Made by a program: the position numbers and the translations under genes. A stretch of 64,000 nucleotides of DNA from Citrobacter sp. JGM124 (GTDB lineage: Bacteria > Pseudomonadota > Gammaproteobacteria > Enterobacterales > Enterobacteriaceae): contig NZ_JAERJD010000001.1 in the NCBI RefSeq assembly GCF_018257795.1, positions 186,001 through 250,000 on the forward strand, read 5' to 3'. Every line of letters starts with the position of its first letter. Position 1 is the stretch's first letter. Positions 37,024 to 46,661 of this stretch are shown in pieces. Below the pieces are notes generated by a model. That model did not search any database and had not been told where the DNA came from. It saw nothing but the letters and a program-made list of their open reading frames with translations.

Positions 37024-38008
37024 AAGTGTCCTCGCTGGTGCCGATTACCATCTCGCCGGTTTCGGCCAGGCGGCGAACAATGAGCAAAATTGCTTTTTGT
37101 TCGTTTTCCACTTGGGACAAACGTACCGGCCCGCGATTGGCCAGGTCGTCCCGCAGAATATCGGCCGCACGCTGGGACATATTGCGCAGGAATTTTTCGC
37201 GCAATGGCGGTTCTGCCCCTTTTAGTGCCACCAGCAGCGATTCGGACTCCACTTCCTGCAGCAGGCGCTGAATACTGCGGTCGTCCACGCCAACCAGGTT
37301 TTCAAACAAGAACATTTCATCAATGATTTTCTGCGCCAGTTCGCCATCAAAGTCACGTACTGCGCTAATAACCGCTTCTTCTTGCTGGGTTTTCATCAAG
37401 TTAATAATTTCAGCGGCAGTTCTTACGCCACCCATTTTGCTGCGTTTAAGGTTTTGACCATCCAGCAAGCTGTTCAGCACTTCCGTCAGTTCCGCCAGTG
37501 CGGCTGGCTGTACACCGCCAAAGGTGGCAATACGCAGCATAATGTCGTTACGGGCTCGTTCATCAAAGAGAGCCAGGATATCCGCTGCCTGGTTGCGTTT
37601 TAAATGCACCAAAATAGTGGCAATAATCTGTGGGTGCTCATCACGAATAAGATCCGCCGCACTTTGTGGCTCCATGAAGTTCAGCGTTTCGATACCACTG
37701 GTGGTATCACGTGTCTCCAGGATATCTTCCAGCAGGCTGGATGCACGTTCTTCCCCAAGGGCTTTGATTAGCACAGAGCGCAGATATTCATTGGCATTGA
37801 CACTTAATGCGGCAAACTGCTCTGCTTCCTGTTCAAATTCCGCCAGTACCTCAGTCAGAACTTTATTAGAAATTTGCTGAATATTGGCCATTGCAGTACT
37901 CAGGTGCTGCACCTCACGGGGATTAAGGTGTTTAAACACCTCTGCGGCCCGGTCTTCGCCAATGGTCATCAGTAAAATGGCGCTTTTCTCGGTTCCGTTC
38001 ATGCTCAT
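37016..38008 (-). CDS. fliG: Flagellar motor switch protein FliG
   Basis: The 330-residue protein is E. coli-like FliG throughout: [24 protein letters not shown] at the N-terminus, [23 protein letters not shown] in the middle, and the torque-generating C-terminal domain with [22 protein letters not shown] and [25 protein letters not shown]. It joins the MS ring (FliF) to FliM and takes force from MotA. Coupled by overlap to fliF (4 bases) and fliH (8 bases). Confidence 0.98.
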   Translation of the reverse strand: MSMNGTEKSAILLMTIGEDRAAEVFKHLNPREVQHLSTAMANIQQISNKVLTEVLAEFEQEAEQFAALSVNANEYLRSVLIKALGEERASSLLEDILETRDTTSGIETLNFMEPQSAADLIRDEHPQIIATILVHLKRNQAADILALFDERARNDIMLRIATFGGVQPAALAELTEVLNSLLDGQNLKRSKMGGVRTAAEIINLMKTQQEEAVISAVRDFDGELAQKIIDEMFLFENLVGVDDRSIQRLLQEVESESLLVALKGAEPPLREKFLRNMSQRAADILRDDLANRGPVRLSQVENEQKAILLIVRRLAETGEMVIGTSEDTYV

Positions 38009-39690
38009 ATCTCAGTACTCATCCATTGACGGATAACCAGTGCGACGACGCGAGGATCACTGTCGGACATATCGCGAACACGCTGGCTCATGATTTCTGC
38101 ACTCAGGCGTTGATTCACTTTGCGCTGCTGCAATTGTTCGTCCCGGCTGAGGCTCACCGTAACCGCGGGTTCATCGTCTGCTTTACGGGCCTGTTGAGTA
38201 TTGCTGGCCAGTTTAATCGTCTCCGCCCGCTGGAGCATGAGTGGGCGTATGACTTTACGCCATAACAGCCAGGCAACCAGTAGCACGATCAGCCAGCGAC
38301 CCGCTGAGACTAATAAGTCGAAAAATGCGGCAGACTTCCAGAACGGTAAGCTGTCGAGCGTTTCATCCTCACTGGCGGTAAAGGGTGAATTCACCACGTT
38401 CAGGGTATCGCCCCGGGTCTGGGAGAAACCCATGGCTTCCCGTGTCAGGCTCTCAATCTGTTTTAACTGTTCATCGCTCAGTGGCGCAGGCTTCCCGTCA
38501 GCCAATGAGCGGTAATTGACCACCACAGCGACGGACAAACGCTGTACATCACCCACATTCAGGCGAGTATGACGTATCGTCTTGTCCAGCTCATAGTTGG
38601 TGGTTTCATCCCGCGAGTTATTGCTGCTCCCTGTCTGACTCGTGGTGCTTGCCGCTTGATTATTTCCCGTATTAGCTTGAGGGTTGGGTTGCCCGGGCGG
38701 CGTAATGGGGGCTGTATTGGCCGGGGCAGGCTGATTAGACAACGCACCAGGCACGCCACCGGGAAACTGCCCGTTAGACTGTTCACTTTGGTTTAACTGA
38801 CGGGAGCGAATGGCGCTTTGTTCCGGCGTGCCATTAGGGTGATACTGTTCTTCAGTCTGCTCTTTGCTGGCAAAGTCTATCTGCGCAGTGACCTGGGCAT
38901 GGACATTACCACTGCCGACAATAGGGACCAGAATGGATTCGATACGGTGCTGAAAACGACTTTCAACGTCAGTGGTATAATTTAACTGGCTGTCATTCAG
39001 CGCCCGTCCGGAGGTGTCTGACTTGGTGAGCAAATGCCCGCCCTGATCAACCAGCGTGACATTACCCGGGGGTAAACCGGCAACGGCGCTGGAAACCATA
39101 TGCACAATCGCATTCACCTGGCCTTCATCCAGCGCCCGACCAGGCTCCAAATTTAAGGTTACTGAGGCGGAGGGGGCTTTTTGTTCCCGAACAAACAGGG
39201 TCGGTTTTGGCATGGCTAAATGGACTCGGGCCTGTTTAACTGGCCCCAGGGTTTCAATCGTTCTTGCCAGCTCCCCTTCCAATGCCCGTTGGTAATTCAC
39301 TTGCTCGCTAAACTGGCTAATCCCAAATTTTTCTTTATCGAGTAATTCAAAGCCAACCGCGCCGCCTTTAGGCAACCCTTGCTGGGCGAGGCGCAAGCGT
39401 AAATCATAAACCTTATCGGCAGGTACCATGATGGCGGTACCGTTATCTGAATAGCGATAAGGAATATTCATTTGCGTGAGTTGCGTGACAATAGCCCCGC
39501 CATCCTGGTCCGCAAGGTTGTTATACAGCACCCGATAATCAGGGGTTTTGGCCCATAAAACCAGGGCGACAACAATGGCAACCGCAGCAGCCGAGGCGAC
39601 AATAAGAGGGATCTTCGGGTTAGCGCGTAGGCGAGTTAACCACTCAGTTGCCTTATTTTGCGGCGTTTGTGCCTGTGTCGCGGCCGTCAT
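38005..39690 (-). CDS. fliF: Flagellar MS-ring protein FliF
   Basis: The 561-residue protein has two membrane segments, about residues 26-46 ([19 protein letters not shown]) and 455-475 ([21 protein letters not shown]). Between them lies the large periplasmic ring-building region with [28 protein letters not shown] and [28 protein letters not shown] Gln/Asn/Thr-rich loop spans about residues 300-360. The C-terminus binds FliG. It is first in the fliFGHIJK operon and divergent from fliE. GAGGTG precedes the ATG. Confidence 0.97.
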   Translation of the reverse strand: MTAATQAQTPQNKATEWLTRLRANPKIPLIVASAAAVAIVVALVLWAKTPDYRVLYNNLADQDGGAIVTQLTQMNIPYRYSDNGTAIMVPADKVYDLRLRLAQQGLPKGGAVGFELLDKEKFGISQFSEQVNYQRALEGELARTIETLGPVKQARVHLAMPKPTLFVREQKAPSASVTLNLEPGRALDEGQVNAIVHMVSSAVAGLPPGNVTLVDQGGHLLTKSDTSGRALNDSQLNYTTDVESRFQHRIESILVPIVGSGNVHAQVTAQIDFASKEQTEEQYHPNGTPEQSAIRSRQLNQSEQSNGQFPGGVPGALSNQPAPANTAPITPPGQPNPQANTGNNQAASTTSQTGSSNNSRDETTNYELDKTIRHTRLNVGDVQRLSVAVVVNYRSLADGKPAPLSDEQLKQIESLTREAMGFSQTRGDTLNVVNSPFTASEDETLDSLPFWKSAAFFDLLVSAGRWLIVLLVAWLLWRKVIRPLMLQRAETIKLASNTQQARKADDEPAVTVSLSRDEQLQQRKVNQRLSAEIMSQRVRDMSDSDPRVVALVIRQWMSTEI

Positions 39691-39917
39691 TCAGCACCTC
39701 GTCGCGTAGTGGATACAGAGTCATTCGAATAAAGAGTGAACACAAAAGGCTCCCGGAGAACAAATACAACAAAAAATGCCAAAATATGGCAGGGTCATTA
39801 TTTTCTTTTTAGGGAATTTCTATGGCTGAATTAGCCCGGTTTTTTAGGCCTATTTAGCGCCTTTACTCTGCGGGTAACATGCTAATCTGCCCCGGATGAA
39901 TTTAAAGGGGAAACCAG
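39691..39917. promoter_or_regulatory. Divergent fliF/fliE promoter region
   Basis: This 227-base gap separates fliF (minus) and fliE (plus). In E. coli and Salmonella both promoters are class 2, activated by FlhD4C2 from a shared site. The arrangement is the same here; I could not assign the FlhDC half-sites with confidence. Confidence 0.5.
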
Positions 39918-40235
39918 ATGGCCATCCAGGGTATTGAAGGCGTGTTGCAACAACTCAAAGCGACTGCTGCACTGGCACAACAAAATACACCACAGCCTGC
40001 CGCCAGCGGAGGCGTGAATTTTGCCGGTGAACTTCAGTCGGCACTTGGCCGGATCAGCGAAACAGCAAATGTGGCGAAAGCTCAGGCCGAGAAGTTTTCC
40101 CTTGGTGTCCCGGGTATTGGGCTTAATGACGTGATGGTTGACCTGCAAAAATCTTCAGTCTCTCTGGCTATGGGCGTTCAGGTGCGTAATAAACTGGTGA
40201 GCGCCTATCAAGAGATGATGAATATGCAGGTGTAG
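39918..40235 (+). CDS. fliE: Flagellar hook-basal body protein FliE
   Basis: The 105-residue protein matches E. coli FliE (104) in length and sequence: [17 protein letters not shown] at the N-terminus, [71 protein letters not shown] at the end. FliE links the MS ring to the rod and opens the export gate exit. It is monocistronic and divergent from fliF. Confidence 0.97.
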   Translation: MAIQGIEGVLQQLKATAALAQQNTPQPAASGGVNFAGELQSALGRISETANVAKAQAEKFSLGVPGIGLNDVMVDLQKSSVSLAMGVQVRNKLVSAYQEMMNMQV

Positions 40236-41106
40236 ATTGTGACGTATCTGATACACAGATACTGACTGCATAGCGGCTTTAGCGGGGCACGTATGTAGCA
40301 CAGAGCTGTTTATTTTTCGACCTGTGGTGGGCAGTGGCTCAGGGTGATTATCGGCCATCCATGGGTTATCAATGACTCGCAAGTATCACCCGCGTATGCC
40401 CAAAGGCCCCGCCATGGCAGTCTTTCCCTTACTGCATAAGGGCTAATCCAGCAAGAGTGTTCAAATCCTTCTGCCAATGAAGGGAATTCTCATGGTGAAA
40501 ATGAGACAGTCCGGTGGTGGATGAAATATTACTGCTAGCGGTCTCTGCTCTTGTCACTCACGACGTTCTCCCCGATCCTCAAATGGCCAGAAATCATGCG
40601 CTTTACTGGGTTGCCGGCGAACGGGCCCATCCTCTGGTGACCCATTCATCTTTACGGATTATCTCCCCCCGTACCATGTCGCTTTTCTTCTCTGAGAAAC
40701 ACGGAGGCGTGCAGCCAGCCCGGCGTATTCATTCCCCTTTCTTATTTATCCCAATAAGATGGCCGTATCACTGAATTACTCTCACATTTCAGGGGGCCAG
40801 AATAGTCAGGCGTCAAGGTGTGGGCGTCTCTAAAAAAGAGAAGAGGGCGGCTGCTTTCCTGTCTTCATCCCTTCTGGTCCCGGGAGTGAACTGTTTTTTG
40901 ATATTACGTGGGGTGGGTTTTCGTTATCAATACGCCTAATCTGTAGCGCTAAAAGTTGTCAGTTATGCCCAGTCGTATGACAATGTTTAATCCAGGTCAT
41001 GAAAACGACGAATTTCCGAGACAACTGCTTAAAATTTCCAGGGATTTCCGTTAGCTTTTAACTATTCGCTGGAGTTCCGTTGCTAATTGCTGGAGTGAGA
41101 CGCCCC
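40236..41106. other. Long non-coding gap after fliE
   Basis: About 870 bases contain no ORF that looks like a gene. An 86-codon frame at 40514-40774 has no ribosome site and no protein-like composition. In E. coli several small genes (yedK and others) lie here. The stretch looks like decayed sequence, and the promoter of the RpiR-type regulator must be at its right end. Confidence 0.45.
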
Positions 41107-41961
41107 ATGAGCCCGCAAAAAATACTGGAAAAGAAAAAGGTTCAGCTAAGTCCCGAGCTACAACGTGCCGCGGATTTTATCTGCCAGTATCCCAGTGAAG
41201 CTATGACACTGTCCATGCGCACTTTTGCCACCCAAGTGGGGGTGAAGCCAGCCACTTTGTTACGGCTGGCACAACGCCTGGAATACACTGGGTGGGAAGC
41301 GTTTAAACAGGATTTTGTTCAAGGGTTGGGGCTAAACCCGGAGAGCCACCAAAGCCGGGCGAAAAAATTACTCAGCCACAATAGTGCCGCCAGCCTCTAC
41401 CAGGCAATGTTTAATGCACATAATCAAAATCTGACGGATACCCGGCAGCAGAACCATCAGCAAATGAGCGCCGCCATTGAAGCCCTGTACCAGGCTGATC
41501 ACGTTTATGTCTGTGGTTTTCGTGCCAGTTACCCTGTGGCTTATACCCTGTTTTACAGCTATCGTTTATTTGAAAAAGAAGTGTCGCTGATTGATGGTCA
41601 GGCGAGTAATTATGAGGTTTTTACCCGGGAGCTGACCACAAATGATGTGATTGTGATGATTGGTTTTTCCCCTTATTCACGGGAGTCACTGGATGTACTG
41701 GAAGCCTCGCGTCAGGCCGGGAGCAAAATCGTTGCGTTGACAGATTCGCCCCTTTCCCCCCTGGCTCGCTATGCTTCCCATACACTCTATTTTTCGTCCC
41801 AAAGCCCGTCCTTTTTTCCGTCAGTGGTTGCCGCCTGCGGCATGGCGGAATCATTGCTGGCACTGCTGGTAACCCGTTATGGGGAAACGGCAGTAAAACA
41901 GATAGCCAGTGCCGAACAGTTTTTCCTCTCCTGCGGTGCCTGGATGAAAGGAACGGACTAA
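41107..41961 (+). CDS. RpiR/MurR-family transcriptional regulator with SIS domain
   Basis: From the ATG at 41107, behind GGAGTGAG, the product is 284 residues; a TTG at 41080 could add nine. The N-terminal 80 residues are the HTH_6 domain (LQRAADFICQYPSEAMTLSMRTFATQVGVKPATLLRLAQRLEYTGWEAFKQDF). Residues 120-260 are a SIS domain, expected to sense a phosphosugar or similar ligand (VYVCGFRASYPVAYTLFYSYRLFEKEVSL, IGFSPYSRESLDVLEASRQAGSKIVALTDSPLSPLA). E. coli has no such gene between fliE and yedF. It converges with yedF, 10 bases apart. The target genes are unknown. Confidence 0.9.
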   Translation: MSPQKILEKKKVQLSPELQRAADFICQYPSEAMTLSMRTFATQVGVKPATLLRLAQRLEYTGWEAFKQDFVQGLGLNPESHQSRAKKLLSHNSAASLYQAMFNAHNQNLTDTRQQNHQQMSAAIEALYQADHVYVCGFRASYPVAYTLFYSYRLFEKEVSLIDGQASNYEVFTRELTTNDVIVMIGFSPYSRESLDVLEASRQAGSKIVALTDSPLSPLARYASHTLYFSSQSPSFFPSVVAACGMAESLLALLVTRYGETAVKQIASAEQFFLSCGAWMKGTD

Positions 41962-41971
41962 TGGGCCAGGA

Positions 41972-42208
41972 TTAACGCTGAATTAAATAGCGCAGCGTCG
42001 GGCCATCTTGTTGAATATCCAGCACCTGATAACCGTGGTTTTTCGCATCAAGCGGAATATTATTAATTGACTGGGGGCAGTCACAAACCACTTCCAGAAT
42101 TTGGCCCGGGGTGAGCTGGGTCATGGCTTCCAGTGTGGCTACTGCCGGGTAAGGGCAAGGCTCCCCCATCATGTCCAGCCGGTAGTCGGGGGTCATTGAC
42201 GTCTTCAT
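41972..42208 (-). CDS. yedF: YedF-like TusA-family sulfur carrier protein
   Basis: The 78-residue protein has the TusA/SirA fold signature with the active cysteine in the CPYPAVATLEAM motif (Cys at about residue 18) and the E. coli YedF ending (NNIPLDAKNHGYQVLDIQQDGPTLRYLIQR). It probably hands sulfur or selenium from the membrane protein YedE, whose gene it overlaps by four bases, to an unknown acceptor. Conserved yedE-yedF pairs are linked with selenium metabolism in some bacteria, but no selD is seen here. Confidence 0.94.
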   Translation of the reverse strand: MKTSMTPDYRLDMMGEPCPYPAVATLEAMTQLTPGQILEVVCDCPQSINNIPLDAKNHGYQVLDIQQDGPTLRYLIQR

Positions 42209-43419
42209 ACGGTCTCCGTAACTGGGGTGCTAACGGCCCGTGACTGGCGGCGGAAAAAGCGTTTCTCCTGAGCCACAATAAGTATCAAGGCAACCAGCAA
42301 TAATAAATAGGTGACCAGTAAGCCACCATAAGGGCCAAATGTCTTGAGTAAGTTAATTTTATCCCAGTCATTGACCAGGGTAGGGGCCAGGTCATCCCAA
42401 GTCAGTGCCAGTAAGGTGGAGCCAATAATATTACCGAGTCCGACCCACCAGTAATGGATTTGCCCTTCTACCGCCCGATACATCCAGCCCGTTTCACACC
42501 CACCGGCCAGCACAATACCAAAACCAAATAACAGCCCGCCAATGACGGCATTCGGCCCTGCCCACATAATTTTAGGAGTGGCGCCCATCTGGACATAGCT
42601 AAAAATACCAATAGCACTGACGGCCATGCCCAGCACAATTGCTTTAGCCATTTGCCCCCGCCCGGTAATCCATAAGTCACGAAACGCGGAAGTGAAGCAG
42701 ATTTGCGCCCGTTCAATTAACAGGCCAAACCCGACACCAAACAGCATGGCCAGCCCCAGTTTAGGCTGATTGATGGCCGTCAGGAGCCCCCAGCCCAGCA
42801 TGCCGATAAAAACCAGCATCCCGACACGGAAACGGCGGCGTGCCTGATCTGGCTTTTGTGTCAGGGCCGACGCGGATGAAACTTTTTGCAGTTTTACGCG
42901 GGGGCGAAAGAGGGGCAGTAGCGTGAAACGCGCCCCAAACCATGAGCCCAGTGCCGTGGCGATAGCAAAAAACCAGGCATGGAGAGAAAACTGAGGAATA
43001 CCAGTAAAGAATGCCGCGAGATTGCACCCCATTGCCAGGCGGGCACCAAAGCCTGCAATGATACCGCCAGCCAGCGCCTGGACAATACGGATATTACTGT
43101 GTGGCATGCGCAGTTTGACATTGTTAGCCCACAGAGCGGCGGCAAAACAACCACCAAACATGCCGATAATCATCATGCCATCAATGCGGGTAAGCGGGCT
43201 GCCTTCCAGCTGCACCAGTTTAAAGTAGGTCCACTGTTCTGCATGAACACCGAACCCTTGTAAAATATGCCCACCCCAGCGTGTAAACTCCCCTGTAACG
43301 GCCCAAAAGGTGCCTGTTATACCAAAGTAGTAGGTGGCGAGAATACCGGCGGCAATCACTGCCGGTACCGGTTTCCAGAAAGTAATAAAATAGTGTTGTT
43401 TAAGCTGTTGCCAGTTCAT
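42205..43419 (-). CDS. yedE: YedE inner-membrane transporter of the YeeE/YedE family
   Basis: The 404-residue protein has about ten hydrophobic segments and the family motifs with conserved cysteines: GFGARLAMGCNLAAFFTGIPQFSLHAW and FGFGIVLAGGCETGWMYRAVEGQ. In the related thiosulfate transporter YeeE/TsuA such cysteines pass the sulfur compound through the membrane. Length matches E. coli YedE (401). Together with yedF it forms a two-gene operon. The substrate is uncertain (sulfur or selenium species). A GCGGAGAC ribosome site precedes the start. Confidence 0.94.
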   Translation of the reverse strand: MNWQQLKQHYFITFWKPVPAVIAAGILATYYFGITGTFWAVTGEFTRWGGHILQGFGVHAEQWTYFKLVQLEGSPLTRIDGMMIIGMFGGCFAAALWANNVKLRMPHSNIRIVQALAGGIIAGFGARLAMGCNLAAFFTGIPQFSLHAWFFAIATALGSWFGARFTLLPLFRPRVKLQKVSSASALTQKPDQARRRFRVGMLVFIGMLGWGLLTAINQPKLGLAMLFGVGFGLLIERAQICFTSAFRDLWITGRGQMAKAIVLGMAVSAIGIFSYVQMGATPKIMWAGPNAVIGGLLFGFGIVLAGGCETGWMYRAVEGQIHYWWVGLGNIIGSTLLALTWDDLAPTLVNDWDKINLLKTFGPYGGLLVTYLLLLVALILIVAQEKRFFRRQSRAVSTPVTETV

Positions 43420-43618
43420 TGTCTCCGCCTCTGAACTCAGAAGAACGGCACCTGGAGGAGGTGCGAAAGGTGACGAATTCTACCTCTTTTTGGCGGATAT
43501 AACAGTAACCCTGATATAATCAGGGTCTGATTCGGGGGGAGGACACCCGTTGTGACTGGTCGGGCGGGCACTTTACTGGCACAATCACCACGTATGACTC
43601 GAGAATAAGAGAGTGGGA

Positions 43619-44038
43619 ATGAAACAAGGTCTACTAATAACCGGCTTATTACTGCTGGTGGGGTGTACGGGTATCACAGAGTATGCCGATGTGATCCCCC
43701 ATCCTGCGCCGGCTGATGTGGCGGGGTACTGGCAATCCGTTGGCCCGCAGTCTGAGCTGGTGAGCCCGGAAGCCCTGGCAACGCTGGTGGTGATGGCAGA
43801 TGGTGAAACCCTCGACTGCCGCCAGTGGCAACGGGTTATTGCCGTCCCCGGTAAGTTAACCCGTAAACGTCAGGATGAGGGCTGGCTTAATATCACTGAA
43901 CAACAGGATATTTATCCCCTTGCCCTGAACAATAATCAGCTAGCCTATGGGGGTATGACGCTCCAGCGCGTCAGCAAACTCACCCCTGAGTGTGCCCTGG
44001 CCCTTGAACAGGCGACAGAAGCGCAACGCACCCCTTGA
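43619..44038 (+). CDS. yedD: YedD-like outer-membrane lipoprotein
   Basis: From the ATG at 43619 the 139-residue product starts with a lipoprotein signal peptide: KQGLLITGLLLLVGC, with the lipobox LVGC and Cys at residue 16. The mature part matches E. coli YedD: VAGYWQSVGPQSELVSPEALATLVV, GETLDCRQWQRVI, GGMTLQRV and TPECALALEQA. An in-frame GTG at 43613 adds two residues. Function is unknown. It is divergent from yedE and convergent with fliT, as in E. coli, where yedD is adjacent to yedE. Confidence 0.92.
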   Translation: MKQGLLITGLLLLVGCTGITEYADVIPHPAPADVAGYWQSVGPQSELVSPEALATLVVMADGETLDCRQWQRVIAVPGKLTRKRQDEGWLNITEQQDIYPLALNNNQLAYGGMTLQRVSKLTPECALALEQATEAQRTP

Positions 44039-44185
44039 ACGGGTAAAGAGGGATAACATGTGGCGGCCCCCTTTATGCGCTTTGCTGAAATTCAGCAAGT
44101 GGCCAGCAACGGGTAACCCATTGCTGCCCTCTTGCTGCTATATTGCTCCGCCTGGCGGCAGGGTGAATGACGCGGGGCCCGGCCG

Positions 44186-44575
44186 CTAGGGATCACTTTT
44201 TACGGTTGGGGTGGCATCCGGTGCATTGGCGGGCAACAGTAGCATGCCTGCCAGCCGGCCATATGCCTGATTCACGGACTGTTGCTGATTCCCCTGGTGA
44301 ATCATCACCTTCAGTGTATCCATGCGTTCCAGTAATAGTCGCTTAACTTCCGCTTCATTCGCCAGCAACTGGCGTAAAATTTCACGCAGGCTGTCCGGGT
44401 GAGGGCAATCCGCAACGCTCCCCTCGCTGCCTGAAAGTGCCTCTACACGTTGAATATAGGCCAGTTCTTCACTGATCAAAGCTTCCCATTGCTGAGTTTG
44501 GGCCATGACCAGCATTTGATTACTGAGCTGCAGGACTTGCTGCCAGTCAGCCAGGGAAGAGGGGGTTGCTGTCAT
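44186..44575 (-). CDS. fliT: Flagellar filament-cap chaperone FliT
   Basis: The 129-residue helical protein starts ATPSSLADWQQVLQLSNQMLVMAQTQQWEALISEELAYIQRVEAL, typical FliT. It is the export chaperone for FliD and, when free, binds FlhC and lowers FlhDC activity, linking cap export to gene expression. Length is near that of E. coli FliT (121). It overlaps fliS by four bases and ends the fliDST operon. Confidence 0.93.
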   Translation of the reverse strand: MTATPSSLADWQQVLQLSNQMLVMAQTQQWEALISEELAYIQRVEALSGSEGSVADCPHPDSLREILRQLLANEAEVKRLLLERMDTLKVMIHQGNQQQSVNQAYGRLAGMLLLPANAPDATPTVKSDP

Positions 44576-44985
44576 GGCTGATTATCCTGCATTAAGCCGG
44601 CGGAAGGATTAATCTGTCTCCACGCATCAGCAATATTCTCCAGAAGACGCTGTACTTCCGCGAGAGCCTCCTGGTCATTGCGCAGGTTGGCCTCCAGTAA
44701 ACGGCGTCCCATATAGTCATACAGACTATCAAGGTTACCTGTGAGTTCGCTGTTCACCGAATGATCAAGCCCGGCTTGCAGGCCATTAGTGATGATATTA
44801 ATCGCCTTGGTAATGGCCTGTCCTTTACCGGGAATATCCCCTTGTTCCATCAGGATGGACGCTTTTTTTAAGGCGCTAAGCGCCCCATCAAACAGCATAA
44901 CCACTAACTGATAGGGCGATGCGCTAAGCACCGAACTTTCGAGTCCGACTTGGGCGTATGCATTGACTCCGGCGCGATTATACAT
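44572..44985 (-). CDS. fliS: Flagellin export chaperone FliS
   Basis: The 137-residue protein has the FliS pattern: AYAQVGLESSVLSASPYQLVVMLFDGALSALKKASILMEQGDIPGKGQAITKAINIITNGLQAGLDHSVNSELTGNLDSLYDYMGRRLLEANLRND. It binds the C-terminus of flagellin and prevents early polymerisation. It starts 12 bases after fliD behind AAAAGGAT, overlaps fliT, and is the usual length (E. coli 136). Confidence 0.96.
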   Translation of the reverse strand: MYNRAGVNAYAQVGLESSVLSASPYQLVVMLFDGALSALKKASILMEQGDIPGKGQAITKAINIITNGLQAGLDHSVNSELTGNLDSLYDYMGRRLLEANLRNDQEALAEVQRLLENIADAWRQINPSAGLMQDNQP

Positions 44986-44997
44986 CTGTGTATCCTT

Positions 44998-46419
44998 TTA
45001 TGAGCTCATGGCGTCGAACTGCTTGGTCAAATAGTTACCCGTGTTAGTGAGTTGATTAACCAAGCCGTCGAGCTGGGTAAACTGCTTCTTATAGCGCTCG
45101 ATGGTGCTATTAATGCTGATATTGGTGGTCTTAATGCGGTCATCAATATTTTTCAGTGTTTTATCAATGCCGTTGGTGGCACTTTTAATGGCACCATCAT
45201 CCCCCAGAAAACCGGTTAACAATTTGTTGGTCACCACCCCAAAGCCGGTTTCTTTGCCGTCACCGGTAAAGAACGCGCTGACACTGGCTGGCTTTTCATT
45301 CAAATTCTTATCCAGTTTGGTATCATCAATAGTGAGCTTGCCCGTAACATCCTGGGTGATACCCAGGGAGGCGAGGTTGGCAATATCCCCCCCGACAGGT
45401 GCACTGAGCATGGAGCGCAGCTGGGTCTGAATACTGCGCAGGGTGCCGTCCCCGAGTAAGTCACCATTACTGCTGTTTTGTGTCGTACTGCCCTTATCCG
45501 CAGCGGTATATTTAGTCTGAGAATTAATGGTGGTCTGGAGCGAGTTGTAGGCATCCACGAAGGTTTTAATCGCACTTTTCATGGGGGCCGTGTCTTTCGC
45601 CACCTTCAGCTGCTCAGGCTTTCCTTCATTGGTTTGGGTCAAATTAAGCGTGACGCCTTCAGGGGCACCGGTAATGGTATTGCTACTGCGTCTAATCTCA
45701 ATATCGTTGATTTTCAGTTCCGCATCTTTTGCGGCTACCGTTTCGCTCATTTTCCCGGCAATGGGATTCTTAGCGTCATACCCCAGTTGTGTATTCAGGT
45801 CACTGTCCCCGGTGACCTCAACACGCATGGCGTTGTTTTCCCCGGTATCCCGGGCGGTGAATGACAGATGAAAGGTGTTGTCATCGGCCTGGATAATACT
45901 GGCCGTCACACCGCCTTGCTGCTTGTTCACCGCATCCCGGATCGCCGTCAGCGAAGTCTGGTCATCGCCCAGTGTCACGCTCATTATTTTTTGCTTATCC
46001 CCGGAGCCCTGAGTAAAGACCAGGGTGCGGGGATTGTCCGCATCACTCTTCAGGGTGCTGAGTGCGTCCGTTTTACTGCCAAACTTGCCGGAAACCAGCG
46101 ACTGGGCCTGGGCTAGCTGGGTCACTTCCACGCTGTAGTTACTGGCGTCTGCGCTGGCATCAATGGTCGCGGTAAACGCCGTATTGGTGCTGGTCACTTT
46201 GGTGGTGGCAATATTTTGCGCTTTTGACAGCGCCTCGGCAGCACTTTGCACTTTCTGCACCGAGCTTTGCACCACACTCCAGGCGGTGAGTTTGGCCTTG
46301 TAAGAGGTTTGCTGGCTGGTCAGGGGCGTGAGCCGCCCTTGTTCTGACTGGGTTAAATTATCCAGCAAATCACCGAGTTTCAGATTGGAGCCAACACCGA
46401 GCGCACTGACACTTGCCAT
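44998..46419 (-). CDS. fliD: Flagellar filament cap protein FliD
   Basis: The ATG at 46419, behind AAGGAAAAC, gives a 473-residue product starting ASVSALGVGSNLKLGDLLDNL, as in E. coli FliD (468). A longer frame to 46500 would overlap the promoter. FliD has the N-terminal coiled coil, a variable middle domain and the C-terminal helix (SINSTIERYKKQFTQLDGLVNQLTNTGNYLTKQFDAMSS). Pentamers cap the filament and fold incoming flagellin. It heads fliD-fliS-fliT and has its own sigma-28 promoter. Confidence 0.96.
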   Translation of the reverse strand: MASVSALGVGSNLKLGDLLDNLTQSEQGRLTPLTSQQTSYKAKLTAWSVVQSSVQKVQSAAEALSKAQNIATTKVTSTNTAFTATIDASADASNYSVEVTQLAQAQSLVSGKFGSKTDALSTLKSDADNPRTLVFTQGSGDKQKIMSVTLGDDQTSLTAIRDAVNKQQGGVTASIIQADDNTFHLSFTARDTGENNAMRVEVTGDSDLNTQLGYDAKNPIAGKMSETVAAKDAELKINDIEIRRSSNTITGAPEGVTLNLTQTNEGKPEQLKVAKDTAPMKSAIKTFVDAYNSLQTTINSQTKYTAADKGSTTQNSSNGDLLGDGTLRSIQTQLRSMLSAPVGGDIANLASLGITQDVTGKLTIDDTKLDKNLNEKPASVSAFFTGDGKETGFGVVTNKLLTGFLGDDGAIKSATNGIDKTLKNIDDRIKTTNISINSTIERYKKQFTQLDGLVNQLTNTGNYLTKQFDAMSS

Positions 46420-46456
46420 ACTGTTTTCCTTAAGCGAACGAAGACCAATGACAGAG

Positions 46457-46483
46457 TTATCGGCACCCGCACCCAGAAGTTTA
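46457..46483 (-). promoter_or_regulatory. Sigma-28 (FliA) promoter of fliDST
   Basis: On the minus strand TAAACTTC, 11 bases, then a perfect GCCGATAA match the FliA consensus TAAAGTTT-N11-GCCGATAA. It lies 38 bases before the fliD start. Seen directly; usage is inferred from the family. Confidence 0.88.
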
Positions 46484-46565
46484 ATAAAAAATGCCGGCAT
46501 TCAATGGGCAGGATAAGCGGGGTTTAGGGGGGTATTTTCAGTTTCAGGAAATTTAAAAAAAAGAC

Positions 46566-46592
46566 TAAAGATCAGATTCAAGGGGTCGATAA
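46566..46592 (+). promoter_or_regulatory. Sigma-28 (FliA) promoter of fliC
   Basis: TAAAGATC, an 11-base spacer and GTCGATAA match the FliA consensus with few differences. It lies about 70 bases before the fliC start, allowing a leader like that of E. coli fliC mRNA. Confidence 0.85.
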
Positions 46593-46661
46593 CGGTATCA
46601 ACGGCGAGCAAGCCGTAGGCCAGCAGCCTGAAACTTAACTTATTATGAAGGATAATGAATT

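Noticed and set aside
36571-37083. 170-codon frame opposite fliH
   Set aside because: Antisense of a well-supported gene; composition is that of a reversed Gly/Gln/Glu-rich coding region.
40514-40774. 86-codon frame after fliE
   Set aside because: No ribosome site, no recognisable family and no compositional support; the whole interval looks non-coding.
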